Source: Candidatus Anaerotignum merdipullorum
GTDB lineage: Bacteria; Bacillota; Clostridia; Lachnospirales; Anaerotignaceae
Assembly (NCBI GenBank): GCA_019115165.1
Contig: DXEB01000009.1
Span: 1-64,000, forward strand
Length of the DNA: 64,000 bases
Direction: 5' to 3'
The notes under the pieces were generated by a model, which saw nothing but the letters and a program-made list of their open reading frames with translations, was not told the origin of the DNA and did no database searches. Numbering within the stretch: position 1 is the stretch's first letter; every line of letters begins with the position of its first letter. Shown piece after piece: positions 1 through 8,863 of this stretch. A program made the position numbers and the translations under genes.

Positions 1-66
1 AAAAAACCTCCTATGCTTCCTTGTGTCTTGGCGGACTCAAGATGATTATAGCATAGGAGGTTTTTG
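1..66 (+). terminator. Stem-loop terminator of an upstream plus-strand gene
   Basis: A 15-bp perfect stem (2-16 with 51-65) closes a 34-nt loop and ends in TTTTTG. The loop holds a weaker inner pairing (CTTGTGT with ACTCAAG). The orientation fits a plus-strand transcription unit lying left of the window. Confidence 0.55.
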
Positions 67-89
67 CTTGAAGCTGAAGCTTACTGATT

Positions 90-113
90 CCCCCGGCATA
101 GCCGGGGGTTTTT
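90..113 (+). terminator. Rho-independent terminator, second in tandem
   Basis: CCCCCGGC-ATA-GCCGGGGG is followed directly by five T. It is a compact, strong plus-strand terminator 24 nt after the first stem-loop, so the unseen upstream gene appears to have two stops in tandem. Confidence 0.8.
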
Positions 114-126
114 ATTGGATTAACCC

Positions 127-160
127 AAAAAAATCCCCGAAAGGAGTACTCCTTTCGGGG
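127..160 (-). terminator. Terminator of gdhA
   Basis: A 26-bp perfect palindrome (135-160, CCCCGAAAGGAG and its complement) is followed on the minus strand by a run of T (complement of 127-133). It lies 43 bp after the gdhA stop. Confidence 0.8.
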
Positions 161-202
161 AAATTCGGTTCAAATCATCCTCTGTACGATTCTATATTAG
201 AA

Positions 203-1549
203 TTATACCAGACCCTGAGCCATCATAGCTGCCGCTACTTTCTTGAAGCCTGCAATGTTAGCGCCTGCTACCAAATCGTAACCCAGACCATATTCTTCTG
301 CAGCTTCTGCAGATACTTTATGGATGTTCTTCATGATGCCTTTCAGTTTTTCGTCAACTTCTTCAGCAGACCAGCTGTATCTCATGGAGTTCTGAGCCAT
401 TTCCAGAGCGGAAACTGCTACACCACCAGCGTTAACAGCTTTGGAAGGACCAACAATCAGACCTTTGCTCTGGATATATGCCAGTGCTTCGTTTGTGGTA
501 GGCATGTTAGCAACTTCGATGTAGTATTTTGTACCGTTGTTAACGATCTTTTCAGCTTCTTCCATGTTGATTTCATTCTGTGTTGCGCAAGGCATGCAGA
601 TATCAACTTTTACTTCCCAAGGTTTTGTTTTGGGAACAAATTTGCAGCCGAATTTGTCAGCGTAGTCCTGAGCACGGTCACGACCGGATGTTCTCATTTC
701 TACCAAGTAGTCAATTTTTTCCTGTGTTACAACACCGTCGGGATCATATACATAACCGTCGGGACCGGAAATGGTAACAACTTTACCACCCAGCTGAGCA
801 ACTTTCTGGCAAACGCCCCATGCAACGTTACCGAAGCCGGAAACTGCAACGGTTTTACCTTCAATGGTATCACCCAGATGTGTCAGTACTTCGTTTACAT
901 AGTATGTAGCGCCGTAACCTGTTGCTTCGGGTCTAACCAAGGAACCGCCGTATTCCAGACCTTTACCTGTCAGCACGCCGTTTTCCCAGCAGCCTTTGAT
1001 TCTCTTATACTGACCATACAGGAAACCGATTTCTCTGCCGCCTACACCAATATCACCAGCAGGAACGTCAACATCGGGACCGATATGTCTGTACAGTTCT
1101 GTCATGAATGCCTGGCAGAATCTCATGATTTCCATATCGCTCTTGCCTCTGGGGTCAAAGTCGGAACCACCTTTACCGCCGCCGATAGGCAGACCAGTCA
1201 GGCTGTTTTTGAAGATCTGTTCGAAGCCCAGGAACTTCACGATACCAATGTATACGGAAGGATGGAAACGCAGACCGCCTTTGTAAGGTCCAATAGCGCT
1301 GTTGAACTGTACTCTGAAACCACGGTTAACCTGTACTTTGCCAGCGTCGTCAACCCATGTTACTCTGAAAGATACAGCTCTTTCAGGTTCTACCAGTCTT
1401 TCCAGCAAACCTGTTGCTTCGTATTCGGGATGTGCTTCCACTACTTTTTCAATGGAGTGGAAAACTTCTTCTACTGTCTGGATGAATTCGGGTTCACCAG
1501 CGTTACGTTTTTTCACCTGTTCAATTACACTTGCCATATAAGCGTTCAT
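203..1549 (-). CDS. gdhA: NADP-type glutamate dehydrogenase
   Basis: A 448-residue cytosolic enzyme, normal length for the hexameric class, interconverting 2-oxoglutarate plus ammonia and glutamate. The substrate/catalytic segment PIGGGKGGSDFDP is at about 121-133 (catalytic Lys near 126), and the Rossmann motif GFGNVAWG at about 238-245. The substrate-site region around GPYKGGLRFHP (87-97) is intact. The ATG follows AGGAGG with 10-nt spacing. The gene stands alone, with its own promoter about 160 bp upstream and a strong terminator, and uses a narrow set of codons as abundant proteins do. NADP preference is inferred from family resemblance, not from a diagnostic residue. Family assignment is secure. 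Confidence 0.96.
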   Translation of the reverse strand: MNAYMASVIEQVKKRNAGEPEFIQTVEEVFHSIEKVVEAHPEYEATGLLERLVEPERAVSFRVTWVDDAGKVQVNRGFRVQFNSAIGPYKGGLRFHPSVYIGIVKFLGFEQIFKNSLTGLPIGGGKGGSDFDPRGKSDMEIMRFCQAFMTELYRHIGPDVDVPAGDIGVGGREIGFLYGQYKRIKGCWENGVLTGKGLEYGGSLVRPEATGYGATYYVNEVLTHLGDTIEGKTVAVSGFGNVAWGVCQKVAQLGGKVVTISGPDGYVYDPDGVVTQEKIDYLVEMRTSGRDRAQDYADKFGCKFVPKTKPWEVKVDICMPCATQNEINMEEAEKIVNNGTKYYIEVANMPTTNEALAYIQSKGLIVGPSKAVNAGGVAVSALEMAQNSMRYSWSAEEVDEKLKGIMKNIHKVSAEAAEEYGLGYDLVAGANIAGFKKVAAAMMAQGLV

Positions 1550-1708
1550 AACTCATTGACCTCCTACGTTTTGTCTTTTCTTTAACTGTCTTTTCCGCGT
1601 GTTAAGCCGCGTTTCCGTTTTCCATGGAAAGCGGAAAAATGCAAAAGCCGTTCGATTCTGCCGTTTTTTGATTTGCGTCAAGTTGCGCCCGACTTTCTTG
1701 CCTTAATT

Positions 1709-1736
1709 ATTATATCACACTTTTTTCGGATGTGTA
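1709..1736 (-). promoter_or_regulatory. Probable sigma-A promoter of gdhA
   Basis: On the minus strand a perfect TATAAT (complement of 1709-1714) is preceded by TACACA about 16 nt upstream. It implies an untranslated leader of about 150 nt, which contains a GGAAA/TTTCC-rich imperfect inverted repeat (about 1609-1640) of unknown role. Confidence 0.5.
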
Positions 1737-2319
1737 GCATTTTTTTGAAGTTTTGTATTTATTTTTCCACAAAATTTCCACGAAAAAATTATGCAAAAAA
1801 ACGTTTTATCTTTTTTTTTCGTCATCTTTCAAAAATCCGTAAATTTTGGCATAGTTTTAACAATGATTTTGTTCCATATTTCGAACATTGTGCACAAATC
1901 CTATTTTTCTCCTCGGAAACCAACTCAATTCCACAAACATTCGCTTCTCTCAGTTGTTATTTCCGCTTCCTCTGTCGTCTGGAGACCCATCTTTTTCTTG
2001 CTGTCGGCAGAACTTTCTTTTTTGCATTTACAGTAAAAGTCAATCCTATGATCCACATTGCCTCAAACAAGAAGCGTTCGAACTGCCTCTCGTCAAGAAA
2101 CATTCCGAACGCCTATCTTTTCCAATCATCAAAACCACTGTGTTATGTACCCTGCAAAGCGGTAATCTCAAACATCCATCCTGGCATTTGATTCCCTGCC
2201 TTTTTCCTATCTATTCTCTGTATCTGCTTTTGATTTTCCAAAAATGATAGCATCGTGCCATTTCATTGTTTTTCAGATGGCATTTTGCATTTTATGGCGT
2301 CATCTTCCCAAATCTATGG
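1737..2319. other. Gene-free AT-rich spacer between gdhA and mreB
   Basis: No open frame here has a ribosome binding site or protein-like composition. The stretch carries many poly-T and poly-A tracts. I see no clear terminator after the mreB stop and no repeats. It may hold the 3' region of mreB and distal gdhA regulatory sequence. Confidence 0.4.
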
Positions 2320-3375
2320 TCACCTTCTCCATTTTTTCATAAGGTCTTTCCACAGTCCGCCTTTTTCCTGTTCCTGACTTCCATCCGACATAAACTCTAT
2401 GTAGCGTCCTGTTCCGATCGCAACACAGCTGACAGCATCTTCCGCCACCATCGCATGAATTCCCGTTCTGCTTTGAATCAGTTTATCCAATCCATACAAC
2501 AGACTCCCCCCACCGGTCATAACAATTCCACGTTCGTAAATATCCGCTGCCAATTCTGGAGGCGTTTTCTCCAATACGCCATGCACCGATTCCGCAATGG
2601 CTTCCACCGACTCCTGCAGCGCTTCCAGCATCTCGTCACTCGTTACAGTAATATTTTTGGGTAGTCCGGTAATCAGATTTCTGCCGCGGACATCCAACGT
2701 CACTGGTATAGTACGTTCAAATGCCGTACCAATTTTGATCTTTAATTCCTCCGCCGTTCGTTCTCCAATCAATACATTATGCTTTTTGCGCATATACCGA
2801 ATAATAGCATCGTCAAAATTGTCTCCAGCAATCTTTAAGGAATGACTGACCACCGTGCCGCCCAACGAAATCACCGCAATATCCGTCGTACCACCGCCGA
2901 TATCTACTACCATGCTGCCGCATGCTCTGGATATATCAATCCCCGACCCGATTGCCGCTGCAATCGGCTCTTCAATAATGTGTACCCTTCTTGCCCCTGC
3001 CTGTCTGGTTGCATCTTCTACTGCACGTTTTTCCACTTCTGTCACACTGCTTGGCACACAGACCGCAATAGTCGGCTTCACAAATGAGCGTTTCCCCAGC
3101 GCTTTTTCAATGAAATACTGCAGCATTTTTTCCGTTACATCATAATTAGAAATCACACCTTCCCGCAAAGGGCGGATTGCAACAATATTCCCCGGTGTTC
3201 TGCCAAGCATGCGTCTTGCTTCCTCACCAACCGCCAATATGGAATTGCTGTCTTTGTCAATCGCAACCACGGAAGGTTCTCGAATGACGATTCCCTGCCC
3301 TTTGATATAGACCAATACCGTTGCCGTCCCTAAGTCAATTCCGATATTTTCGCCGAAACTCATAAAGTCTAACAT
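2320..3375 (-). CDS. mreB: MreB/Mbl-family rod-shape actin
   Basis: A 351-residue actin-fold protein. It shows the phosphate-1 motif NIGIDLGTATVLVY (about 10-23), the phosphate-2 motif VVDIGGGTTDIAVISLGG (about 158-175) and the adenosine motif MTGGGSLLYGLD (about 290-301). Such proteins form membrane-associated filaments guiding the elongation machinery. The start ATG has AAGGAG seven nt upstream. There is no mreC or mreD beside it, so it is more likely an mbl-type paralogue than the mreBCD copy; that choice is inference. Its own promoter lies in the short gap to the S41 peptidase gene. Confidence 0.93.
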   Translation of the reverse strand: MLDFMSFGENIGIDLGTATVLVYIKGQGIVIREPSVVAIDKDSNSILAVGEEARRMLGRTPGNIVAIRPLREGVISNYDVTEKMLQYFIEKALGKRSFVKPTIAVCVPSSVTEVEKRAVEDATRQAGARRVHIIEEPIAAAIGSGIDISRACGSMVVDIGGGTTDIAVISLGGTVVSHSLKIAGDNFDDAIIRYMRKKHNVLIGERTAEELKIKIGTAFERTIPVTLDVRGRNLITGLPKNITVTSDEMLEALQESVEAIAESVHGVLEKTPPELAADIYERGIVMTGGGSLLYGLDKLIQSRTGIHAMVAEDAVSCVAIGTGRYIEFMSDGSQEQEKGGLWKDLMKKWRR

Positions 3376-3415
3376 ACCGCTTCTCCTTCGTTGATTTGCT
3401 CGTCTCTTTCTTTTC

Positions 3416-3444
3416 AGTATAACGAAAACATTCCGTCTTGAAAA
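3416..3444 (-). promoter_or_regulatory. Promoter of the mreB-like gene
   Basis: On the minus strand TTTTCA, 17 nt, TATACT; the -10 lies 41 bp from the start codon. It separates the gene from the upstream S41 peptidase. Confidence 0.5.
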
Positions 3445-3491
3445 GTTGTTTTTCCGAAAAAAATCGTTTTTTTACAATATTATATTGTTTT

Positions 3492-4697
3492 TTATATTGT
3501 TTTTTCCGACAAAACTGCCATGGCTTTTTGCAGTTGTGTATCATCTTCTTCCGGAATCTGCGCAACGCTTTCATACCTTTCTGGCAGTTCCACCACATAA
3601 TCCGGCAATATTCCAACACCATGAATGGATGTACCATTTGGCGTATAATACTTTTGTATGGTCACATTCAGTCCGGAACCATCCGGCAGTGTAAACAACC
3701 GTTGTACCAGTCCTTTGCCAAATGTCGTTGTACCGATCAATTCTCCCCGCCCCATATCCTGAATTGCTCCTGCCAATATTTCCGCTGCGCTGGCGCTGTT
3801 TTCATTCACCAAAACTACCAAAGGAATTGCCAAATATGTCTGGTCACAAGTCAAGTCTTGACGGTTTCCTTCTTTATCCAGTGTATATACCATAGTACCT
3901 TCTGGCAAAATCTCTTCTCCAATATCATACGCAGATGCCACCAAACCGCCAGTATTATCCCGCAAATCCAGTACCATCCGATCCATCCCCTGCTGCTTCA
4001 ATTCCTTCAGTGCTTCCTGGAACTGTTCATATGTATTTTCTCGAAAATTACTGATTGATACATACCCCATCGTCCCATTCAGCATCCGATATTGTACCGT
4101 TTTTACCTGAATATCTGCTCTGGTCACAAGATAAGTTTCAACAGAACCATCTCTTTCCCGAAATATGGTCAATTCCACATCCGTTCCGGCTGCCCCTTTG
4201 ATCAAATCTGTTGTCTCCGTTGCTTCCATATTCGAAATATCCTGTCCGTCTACTTCCATAATTTTATCTCCAGCCAGAATACCCGCTTCTTCAGCCGGAC
4301 CGCCTGGAGTCACGCTTTGTATGGTAATATATCCATCTTCTCCCAGGTAAATATCCACACCAATGCCCACAAAATGTCCGCTGTTTCTCTCCAATTGCTG
4401 TTCCATGTCTTCTTTGGACAGATAATAGGTATATGGATCCCCCACTCCTGCTACCAATCCAGCAAGCATCAACTCCTCCGCAAACGCTTTATCATAGTCC
4501 TCTACATAATAGGTGTCCAAATGCCTTTCAATCCATCGCACTTTTGCCGTATCACTCATCCCAAACGGCAGTGAAATTGGAAGCCGCATCAATCCTTCCA
4601 TCCCTCCAATCAGGAGGACAAATACCAAGACTGCCGCCCCAAAACCTTTCCAAAACTCCTTCTTTCGCAAATCGCATCGCCTCGCTGTTATCTTCAT
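3492..4697 (-). CDS. S41-family C-terminal processing peptidase (Ctp-like)
   Basis: A 401-residue protein with a short cytosolic N-terminus, one membrane segment (about 18-33), a PDZ domain (about 105-185, with GIGVDIYLGEDG) and the S41 protease core. The Ser-Lys dyad is visible: NENSASAAEI (Ser near 303) and TFGKG (Lys 328), 25 residues apart as in known Ctp proteases. It would cleave secreted or membrane proteins outside the cell. It lies just downstream of ftsEX in the same direction, behind an imperfect stem-loop, so co-transcription is plausible but partial. No M23 peptidase gene lies between, unlike in many relatives. The start codon has only a weak ribosome site. Confidence 0.9.
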   Translation of the reverse strand: MKITARRCDLRKKEFWKGFGAAVLVFVLLIGGMEGLMRLPISLPFGMSDTAKVRWIERHLDTYYVEDYDKAFAEELMLAGLVAGVGDPYTYYLSKEDMEQQLERNSGHFVGIGVDIYLGEDGYITIQSVTPGGPAEEAGILAGDKIMEVDGQDISNMEATETTDLIKGAAGTDVELTIFRERDGSVETYLVTRADIQVKTVQYRMLNGTMGYVSISNFRENTYEQFQEALKELKQQGMDRMVLDLRDNTGGLVASAYDIGEEILPEGTMVYTLDKEGNRQDLTCDQTYLAIPLVVLVNENSASAAEILAGAIQDMGRGELIGTTTFGKGLVQRLFTLPDGSGLNVTIQKYYTPNGTSIHGVGILPDYVVELPERYESVAQIPEEDDTQLQKAMAVLSEKTI

Positions 4698-4745
4698 TTT
4701 TTATGCTTATGTCCATCTTCATCGAAATATCCGCCGCAAAACAGA

Positions 4746-4789
4746 AAATCCCGCGAACGATTTGCCCTTTTTGATCGCCCGCAGGATTT
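4746..4789 (-). terminator. Imperfect stem-loop after ftsX
   Basis: Minus-strand AAATCC...GCG...CGAT pairs with ATCG...CGC...GGATTT with bulges and is followed by TTCTGTTTT. It is probably a partial terminator between ftsX and the S41 gene. Confidence 0.5.
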
Positions 4790-4804
4790 GATTGGTTTGA
4801 ATTT

Positions 4805-5707
4805 TTATACCTGCAAATGCTTCCGGATGGAAGTTACACTGCCAATAACGCCTAACAGCACGCCAAAACACAATGCTGCAGGCAGTACAAAGGAAAATAC
4901 GTCGCCTGTTAATCGGAAACGCACAAAATTTTCCACAAATGGTACATACTGATAAAATAAGCTAATGGTCTTTCCGTAAAGCGGCAGTCCCAGTATCGTC
5001 GGAATCAACGCGCCCACTAAACCAATGATAATCCCCTCAATAATAAAGGGCCAACGAATAAACCAGTCTGTCGCACCTACATACTTCATTATATTAATTT
5101 CAATTCTTCTGTTTACCACAGAAATGCGGATGGTATTTACAATAATCATTACTGAGATGACACCCAATACCAACATAATCAAAACACCGGCAACCTGAAA
5201 CACATTACTGATGCTGACCAGCATTTCTGACAGTGACTGCCCGTACTGCACATTCTCAATCCCATCTACCTGTTCCAAAGCGCTCAATACAGCGCTTTGT
5301 GACTCAATTTGATCCAATTCAATCTGGAACGAATGCGACAGCGGATTATTGCTGTCATCTAAACCAATAAAAATATCCTCGTCAGCTCCCCATTCTTCTT
5401 TCAGTTTCTCCAGTGAATCCGCAGGAGACACATAGGTCACATTGGTCACATGTTCAATCTGCGAAATTTCCGTTTTCATCTGTTCAATATCCTCACTGGT
5501 CAACTCTCCCTGCAAAAAAACGGAAATCCCAATCGAATCTTCCATTTGATCCAGCATATACTGCAAATTACTTACCACACAGTAAGAAAACATCATAATG
5601 GAAATGCAGGCAGCTACTGCAATCATAGATGCCACTGTCATCAGCAGGTTTTTTTTCAGCCCGCTGAAGCCTTCCTTTATAAAATATCTGATCGTACTAG
5701 GCCTCAT
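4805..5707 (-). CDS. ftsX: Cell-division protein FtsX
   Basis: A 300-residue permease-like partner of FtsE. The complex transmits ATP-driven conformational change across the membrane to activate peptidoglycan hydrolases. There is one N-terminal membrane helix (about 22-45), an extracellular domain (about 50-165) and three C-terminal helices, the FtsX topology. I chose the ATG at 5707 (MRPSTIRYF) over an ORF extension to 5782, because it gives the usual length and overlaps the end of ftsE by 11 bp, typical of this translationally coupled pair. No key part is missing. Confidence 0.94.
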   Translation of the reverse strand: MRPSTIRYFIKEGFSGLKKNLLMTVASMIAVAACISIMMFSYCVVSNLQYMLDQMEDSIGISVFLQGELTSEDIEQMKTEISQIEHVTNVTYVSPADSLEKLKEEWGADEDIFIGLDDSNNPLSHSFQIELDQIESQSAVLSALEQVDGIENVQYGQSLSEMLVSISNVFQVAGVLIMLVLGVISVMIIVNTIRISVVNRRIEINIMKYVGATDWFIRWPFIIEGIIIGLVGALIPTILGLPLYGKTISLFYQYVPFVENFVRFRLTGDVFSFVLPAALCFGVLLGVIGSVTSIRKHLQV

Positions 5708-6383
5708 CGTCATACCCACCTTTTTCAATATCGCTGATAATATGTCCCTGCCGCAGGGTAACCACGCGTTTTTGCATCTCATCTACAATGTCCCGCGCAT
5801 GCGTTGCCATCACAATGGTCGTACCTCGTTTATTGATATCGTCCAACAGCTGCATAATCCCCCAAGCAGTATCCGGATCCAGATTCCCTGTCGGTTCATC
5901 ACAAATCAGAATCGGCGGATTATTGACAATCGCTCTTGCCAGTGCCGTTCTCTGCTGTTCCCCGCCGGAAAGCTGACTGGGATAACTTCTGCCTTTCTGT
6001 CCCAATCCAACCAGAGACAGCACCGCCGGAACATTTCTGCGGATGATACGGCTGGGCGCTTCAATCACGCGCATGGCAAACGCCACATTCTCATATACCG
6101 TCTTGTTGGGCAACAGGCGGAAGTCTTGAAAGACCACGCCCAAATTCCGCCGCAAGTACGGAATCTGTCGTCTAGATAATTCATTTGTTTTCACACGGTT
6201 GATGATGATTTCACCGGAAGTCGGATCCAATTCTTTCAGCAGCAGCTTAATCAATGTAGACTTTCCAGAACCACTGGAACCGATGATAAACACAAATTCA
6301 CCTTTTTTGATATGTAAATTCAATCCCTCCACGCCGCGTGAGCCGTTGGGATACATTTTCGTTACATCATGCAGTCGAATCAA
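5697..6383 (-). CDS. ftsE: Cell-division ATP-binding protein FtsE
   Basis: A 228-residue ABC ATPase, exactly the usual length. Walker A GSSGSGKST is at about 36-44, the signature LSGGEQQRTALARAI near 137-151, and Walker B with ILICDEPTGNLD near 157-168. The start is TTG at 6383, preceded by GGGAGA; upstream in-frame ATGs would add an unrelated hydrophobic leader that contains the promoter. It forms a membrane complex with FtsX, encoded immediately downstream with overlap. A strong promoter lies about 60 bp upstream. Confidence 0.95.
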   Translation of the reverse strand: MIRLHDVTKMYPNGSRGVEGLNLHIKKGEFVFIIGSSGSGKSTLIKLLLKELDPTSGEIIINRVKTNELSRRQIPYLRRNLGVVFQDFRLLPNKTVYENVAFAMRVIEAPSRIIRRNVPAVLSLVGLGQKGRSYPSQLSGGEQQRTALARAIVNNPPILICDEPTGNLDPDTAWGIMQLLDDINKRGTTIVMATHARDIVDEMQKRVVTLRQGHIISDIEKGGYDDEA

Positions 6384-6446
6384 AGCATATCTCCCTTTCG
6401 TCGCAAAATTTGACAGCAAAATATCTTTTGCTCCAAATACCATAAG

Positions 6447-6475
6447 ATTATAGCATAAAACCCCTGTACCCACAA
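6447..6475 (-). promoter_or_regulatory. Promoter of ftsEX
   Basis: On the minus strand TTGTGG, 17 nt, TATAAT, with an extended -10 (TGCTATAAT). This is a near-consensus sigma-A promoter and supports the TTG start of ftsE. Confidence 0.75.
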
Positions 6476-6538
6476 GGGAAAATCCCATGGCAAATATGAA
6501 CATTCCATGAATTTCCACCATTTTTACCGAAAACATAT

Positions 6539-6580
6539 AAAAAGACTGCCTTCCGTTTTCCCCGAAAGACAGTCTTTTTT
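6539..6580 (-). terminator. Terminator of the CdaR-like regulator gene
   Basis: AAAAAGACTG pairs with CAGTCTTTTT around a 21-nt loop, with a T-tract on the minus strand. It lies 15 bp after the regulator's stop and separates it from the ftsEX promoter. Confidence 0.75.
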
Positions 6581-6594
6581 ACCAGATTGATGGA

Positions 6595-7686
6595 TTAGTA
6601 AGACATCTTATCCATATACATCATGTATTTGCTGACCATGAGTGTAATTTTGAAAATAATGGCATCATCAAAGTTTCGCAGATCCAGTCCCGTCATTTTC
6701 TGCAGCTTATCCAATCGATATACCAATGTGTTTCTGTGGATATACAGCTGACGGCTTGTCTCAGACACGTTCAAGTTATTTTCAAAAAACTTATTGACCG
6801 TAGCAAGCGTTTCGTCATCAAAATCATCCATTGTCAGACCATGCAGCACTTCTTTGATGAACATTCTGCACAATGGCAATGGCAGCTGGTAAATCAAACG
6901 CCCAATCCCCAACTTTTCATAATTGACAATGAATTTATCCGTTTCAAATATCTTCCCGACTTCCAGCGCCATTTTGGCTTCCTTATAAGAACGGGAAACA
7001 TCTTTCAGATCACTGACCACTGTACCGCTGGAAATATATACCTTGCTGTTCGTTTCCGCATTCAGGGTTTCCTCGATCACCTGAGCAATCCGATCAATCT
7101 CCTCGCCGGCTTCTTTTTCCCGCAGCTCCTTCACCAAAATAATACTGTGCTCATCTACCGCCGTTACAAAATCCTTGGTTTTTGCCGGGAAAATGCCACG
7201 GACAATTTCCACAACATTCATTTCTTTGTCAATATTCGTTTCGATTAAGTATACAATTCGATTGACATTATTTTCTATGTGCAGTTTTTTGGCTCGGCTG
7301 TAAATATCCACCAACAGCAAATTGTCCAACAACAGGTTTTTAATAAAGTTGTCTTTGTCATATCTTTCTTTATATGCCACTAGCAGACTTTGGATTTGAA
7401 ATGCTGCAATTTTACCAATCCGATAGCCTTCCTCATCCTCGCCTTTGACCTGCACTACATACTCCGGCACTCCATTGTCATATATCTTAAAATACTGGTA
7501 TCCTAAAATCAGCTGACTTTCCGCAGGAGAACTGACAAAGTTTTCCACTGCATCAATTTGGCGGCCAATCATGTTTTCCTCTGTGGTGGCAATCACCTTG
7601 CCTTCCTTTTCTACCACACTCAATTCTTTTCTGGTAATGTTTTTTAGCCCATCAATGGTGCTTTGTAAAATCTGATTGGAAATCAT
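6595..7686 (-). CDS. CdaR/PucR-type transcriptional regulator
   Basis: A 363-residue cytosolic protein. The N-terminal part (about 1-135) resembles a diacid-recognition/PAS-like sensor, with TTEENMIGRQID and a YFKIYDNGVPEYVV strand. The middle is GGDEF-like as in the CdaR family. The C-terminus carries the PucR helix-turn-helix NVSETSRQLYIHRNTLVYRLDKLQ (about 308-335). These proteins regulate sugar-diacid or related catabolic genes in response to a ligand. There is no catabolic gene next door, so the target is unknown. GAGGTGATAGCGC precedes the ATG. It is a single-gene unit with its own terminator. Confidence 0.85.
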   Translation of the reverse strand: MISNQILQSTIDGLKNITRKELSVVEKEGKVIATTEENMIGRQIDAVENFVSSPAESQLILGYQYFKIYDNGVPEYVVQVKGEDEEGYRIGKIAAFQIQSLLVAYKERYDKDNFIKNLLLDNLLLVDIYSRAKKLHIENNVNRIVYLIETNIDKEMNVVEIVRGIFPAKTKDFVTAVDEHSIILVKELREKEAGEEIDRIAQVIEETLNAETNSKVYISSGTVVSDLKDVSRSYKEAKMALEVGKIFETDKFIVNYEKLGIGRLIYQLPLPLCRMFIKEVLHGLTMDDFDDETLATVNKFFENNLNVSETSRQLYIHRNTLVYRLDKLQKMTGLDLRNFDDAIIFKITLMVSKYMMYMDKMSY

Positions 7687-7822
7687 GCGCTATCACCTCA
7701 AAAATTTTTTCCTCTGTGCCGCCTCGTTCTTCTGTCAAAGACGGGATTCTGTAAAAAGTAACAAAAAAAGATTCCTTCTTTTCTTATTCAATTAGCCTAA
7801 GTCTATTTTATAACATAATGCC

Positions 7823-7878
7823 AAAAAAAGAAAGAGAATTTGCAAAAAAACATGCAAAATCTCTTTTTCTTTTATTTT
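7823..7878 (-). terminator. Terminator of the cell-wall-polymer operon
   Basis: A long A/T-rich stem (AAAGAGAxTTTGCA with TGCAAAATCTCTTT) is followed on the minus strand by TTTCTTTTTTT. It lies about 100 bp after the YitT gene and is the first plausible stop of the seven-gene unit. Confidence 0.5.
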
Positions 7879-7977
7879 TATATAAAAAACAGGCTCGATT
7901 TTTATTCAACCTGACTCCTTTTTTTGTTTTAGAATGAACGAAAACCTTTTCTTCGTCCCATTTTATATTCGTCTTTT

Positions 7978-8835
7978 TTACCGACAGGAATCTTTTTCCT
8001 CCATTACCTCCTGAATTTGTGCGCACAGGAAAAACGCATGACTGTCAATATTTATGACAATCTGTTTGACTGCAGGAAGCTCTTTTTGAGAAAAAATACA
8101 GAAGATCCATTCTTGCTTCTTTGTATCCCATGTTTCCTTCTGAAAAAAAGATACGTTTGAACTGTCAATTTTGTCCAATATCTCCGCTCTGATTGCATCC
8201 GCCTGTTCGGAGCGGATTACTGCCGCACGTAAATCTCCGCTGCCTTCCGCAATGCGATGCATCACTTTTTCCATTAGAAAAACTGCCAGGATCGCATACA
8301 ACGTATGTGTCACACCAAAGGTCAGCATTCCCAGCAAAATAATGGTCGTATCCAGCGCAAACACCAACCGCGGAATCGCAATATGGTTCAGCTTTCTGTC
8401 ATGCAGCAATGCTGCCGCCAAATCTACACCGCCAGTTGTAGCGCCGCACCGGAGTACCAGACCCAATCCAGCGCCGGCAAGCATTCCGCCATATGCTGCT
8501 GCTGTAAACATATCTCCTGCATACATTGGCAAATGAGATGCAACATACAACATTAAAGAAAAGGAAAGGGAAGTGCCTATGGTTTTTTTCACAAACCCGA
8601 TCCCTTTTTGGTACCAAGCCAAAAGAAACAGCGGCAAGTTCAGTGCAAGGTTGATCAGCCACAATGGAATTCCTGGTCCGTCCAATCTACGGGACCAATC
8701 GTCCGCAATCATACCCAAACCGGAAATTCCACCTGCCACCAAACCGGACGGCTCCAAAAAATTCTGGACACCCAGCGCCAATAGTGCCGTACCCGTCCCT
8801 GCCATAGCATATGCCGCATATTTCTTCACTCTCAT
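7978..8835 (-). CDS. YitT-family membrane protein
   Basis: A 285-residue protein with five to six membrane helices in the first 200 residues and the family-typical segments LGVQNFLEPSGLVAGGISGL and CGATTGGVDLAA. A C-terminal cytosolic DUF2179-type domain follows (about 205-280, with QKETWDTKKQEWIFCIFS). The family is widespread in Bacillota and its transport role is not established. It is the last gene of the polymer operon, 28 bp after the TagA-like gene. It may have been captured by the operon, or may act in the same membrane process; nothing in the sequence settles this. Confidence 0.88.
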   Translation of the reverse strand: MRVKKYAAYAMAGTGTALLALGVQNFLEPSGLVAGGISGLGMIADDWSRRLDGPGIPLWLINLALNLPLFLLAWYQKGIGFVKKTIGTSLSFSLMLYVASHLPMYAGDMFTAAAYGGMLAGAGLGLVLRCGATTGGVDLAAALLHDRKLNHIAIPRLVFALDTTIILLGMLTFGVTHTLYAILAVFLMEKVMHRIAEGSGDLRAAVIRSEQADAIRAEILDKIDSSNVSFFQKETWDTKKQEWIFCIFSQKELPAVKQIVINIDSHAFFLCAQIQEVMEEKDSCR

Positions 8836-8863
8836 TTTTTTGCTTCGCCGCCTTTTCCCGAGA

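Noticed and set aside
23..1585. A long plus-strand frame opposite gdhA
   Set aside because: It mirrors gdhA codon for codon, is rich in Cys, Phe and His, runs through two terminators and lacks a ribosome site. It is an antisense shadow of a codon-biased gene.
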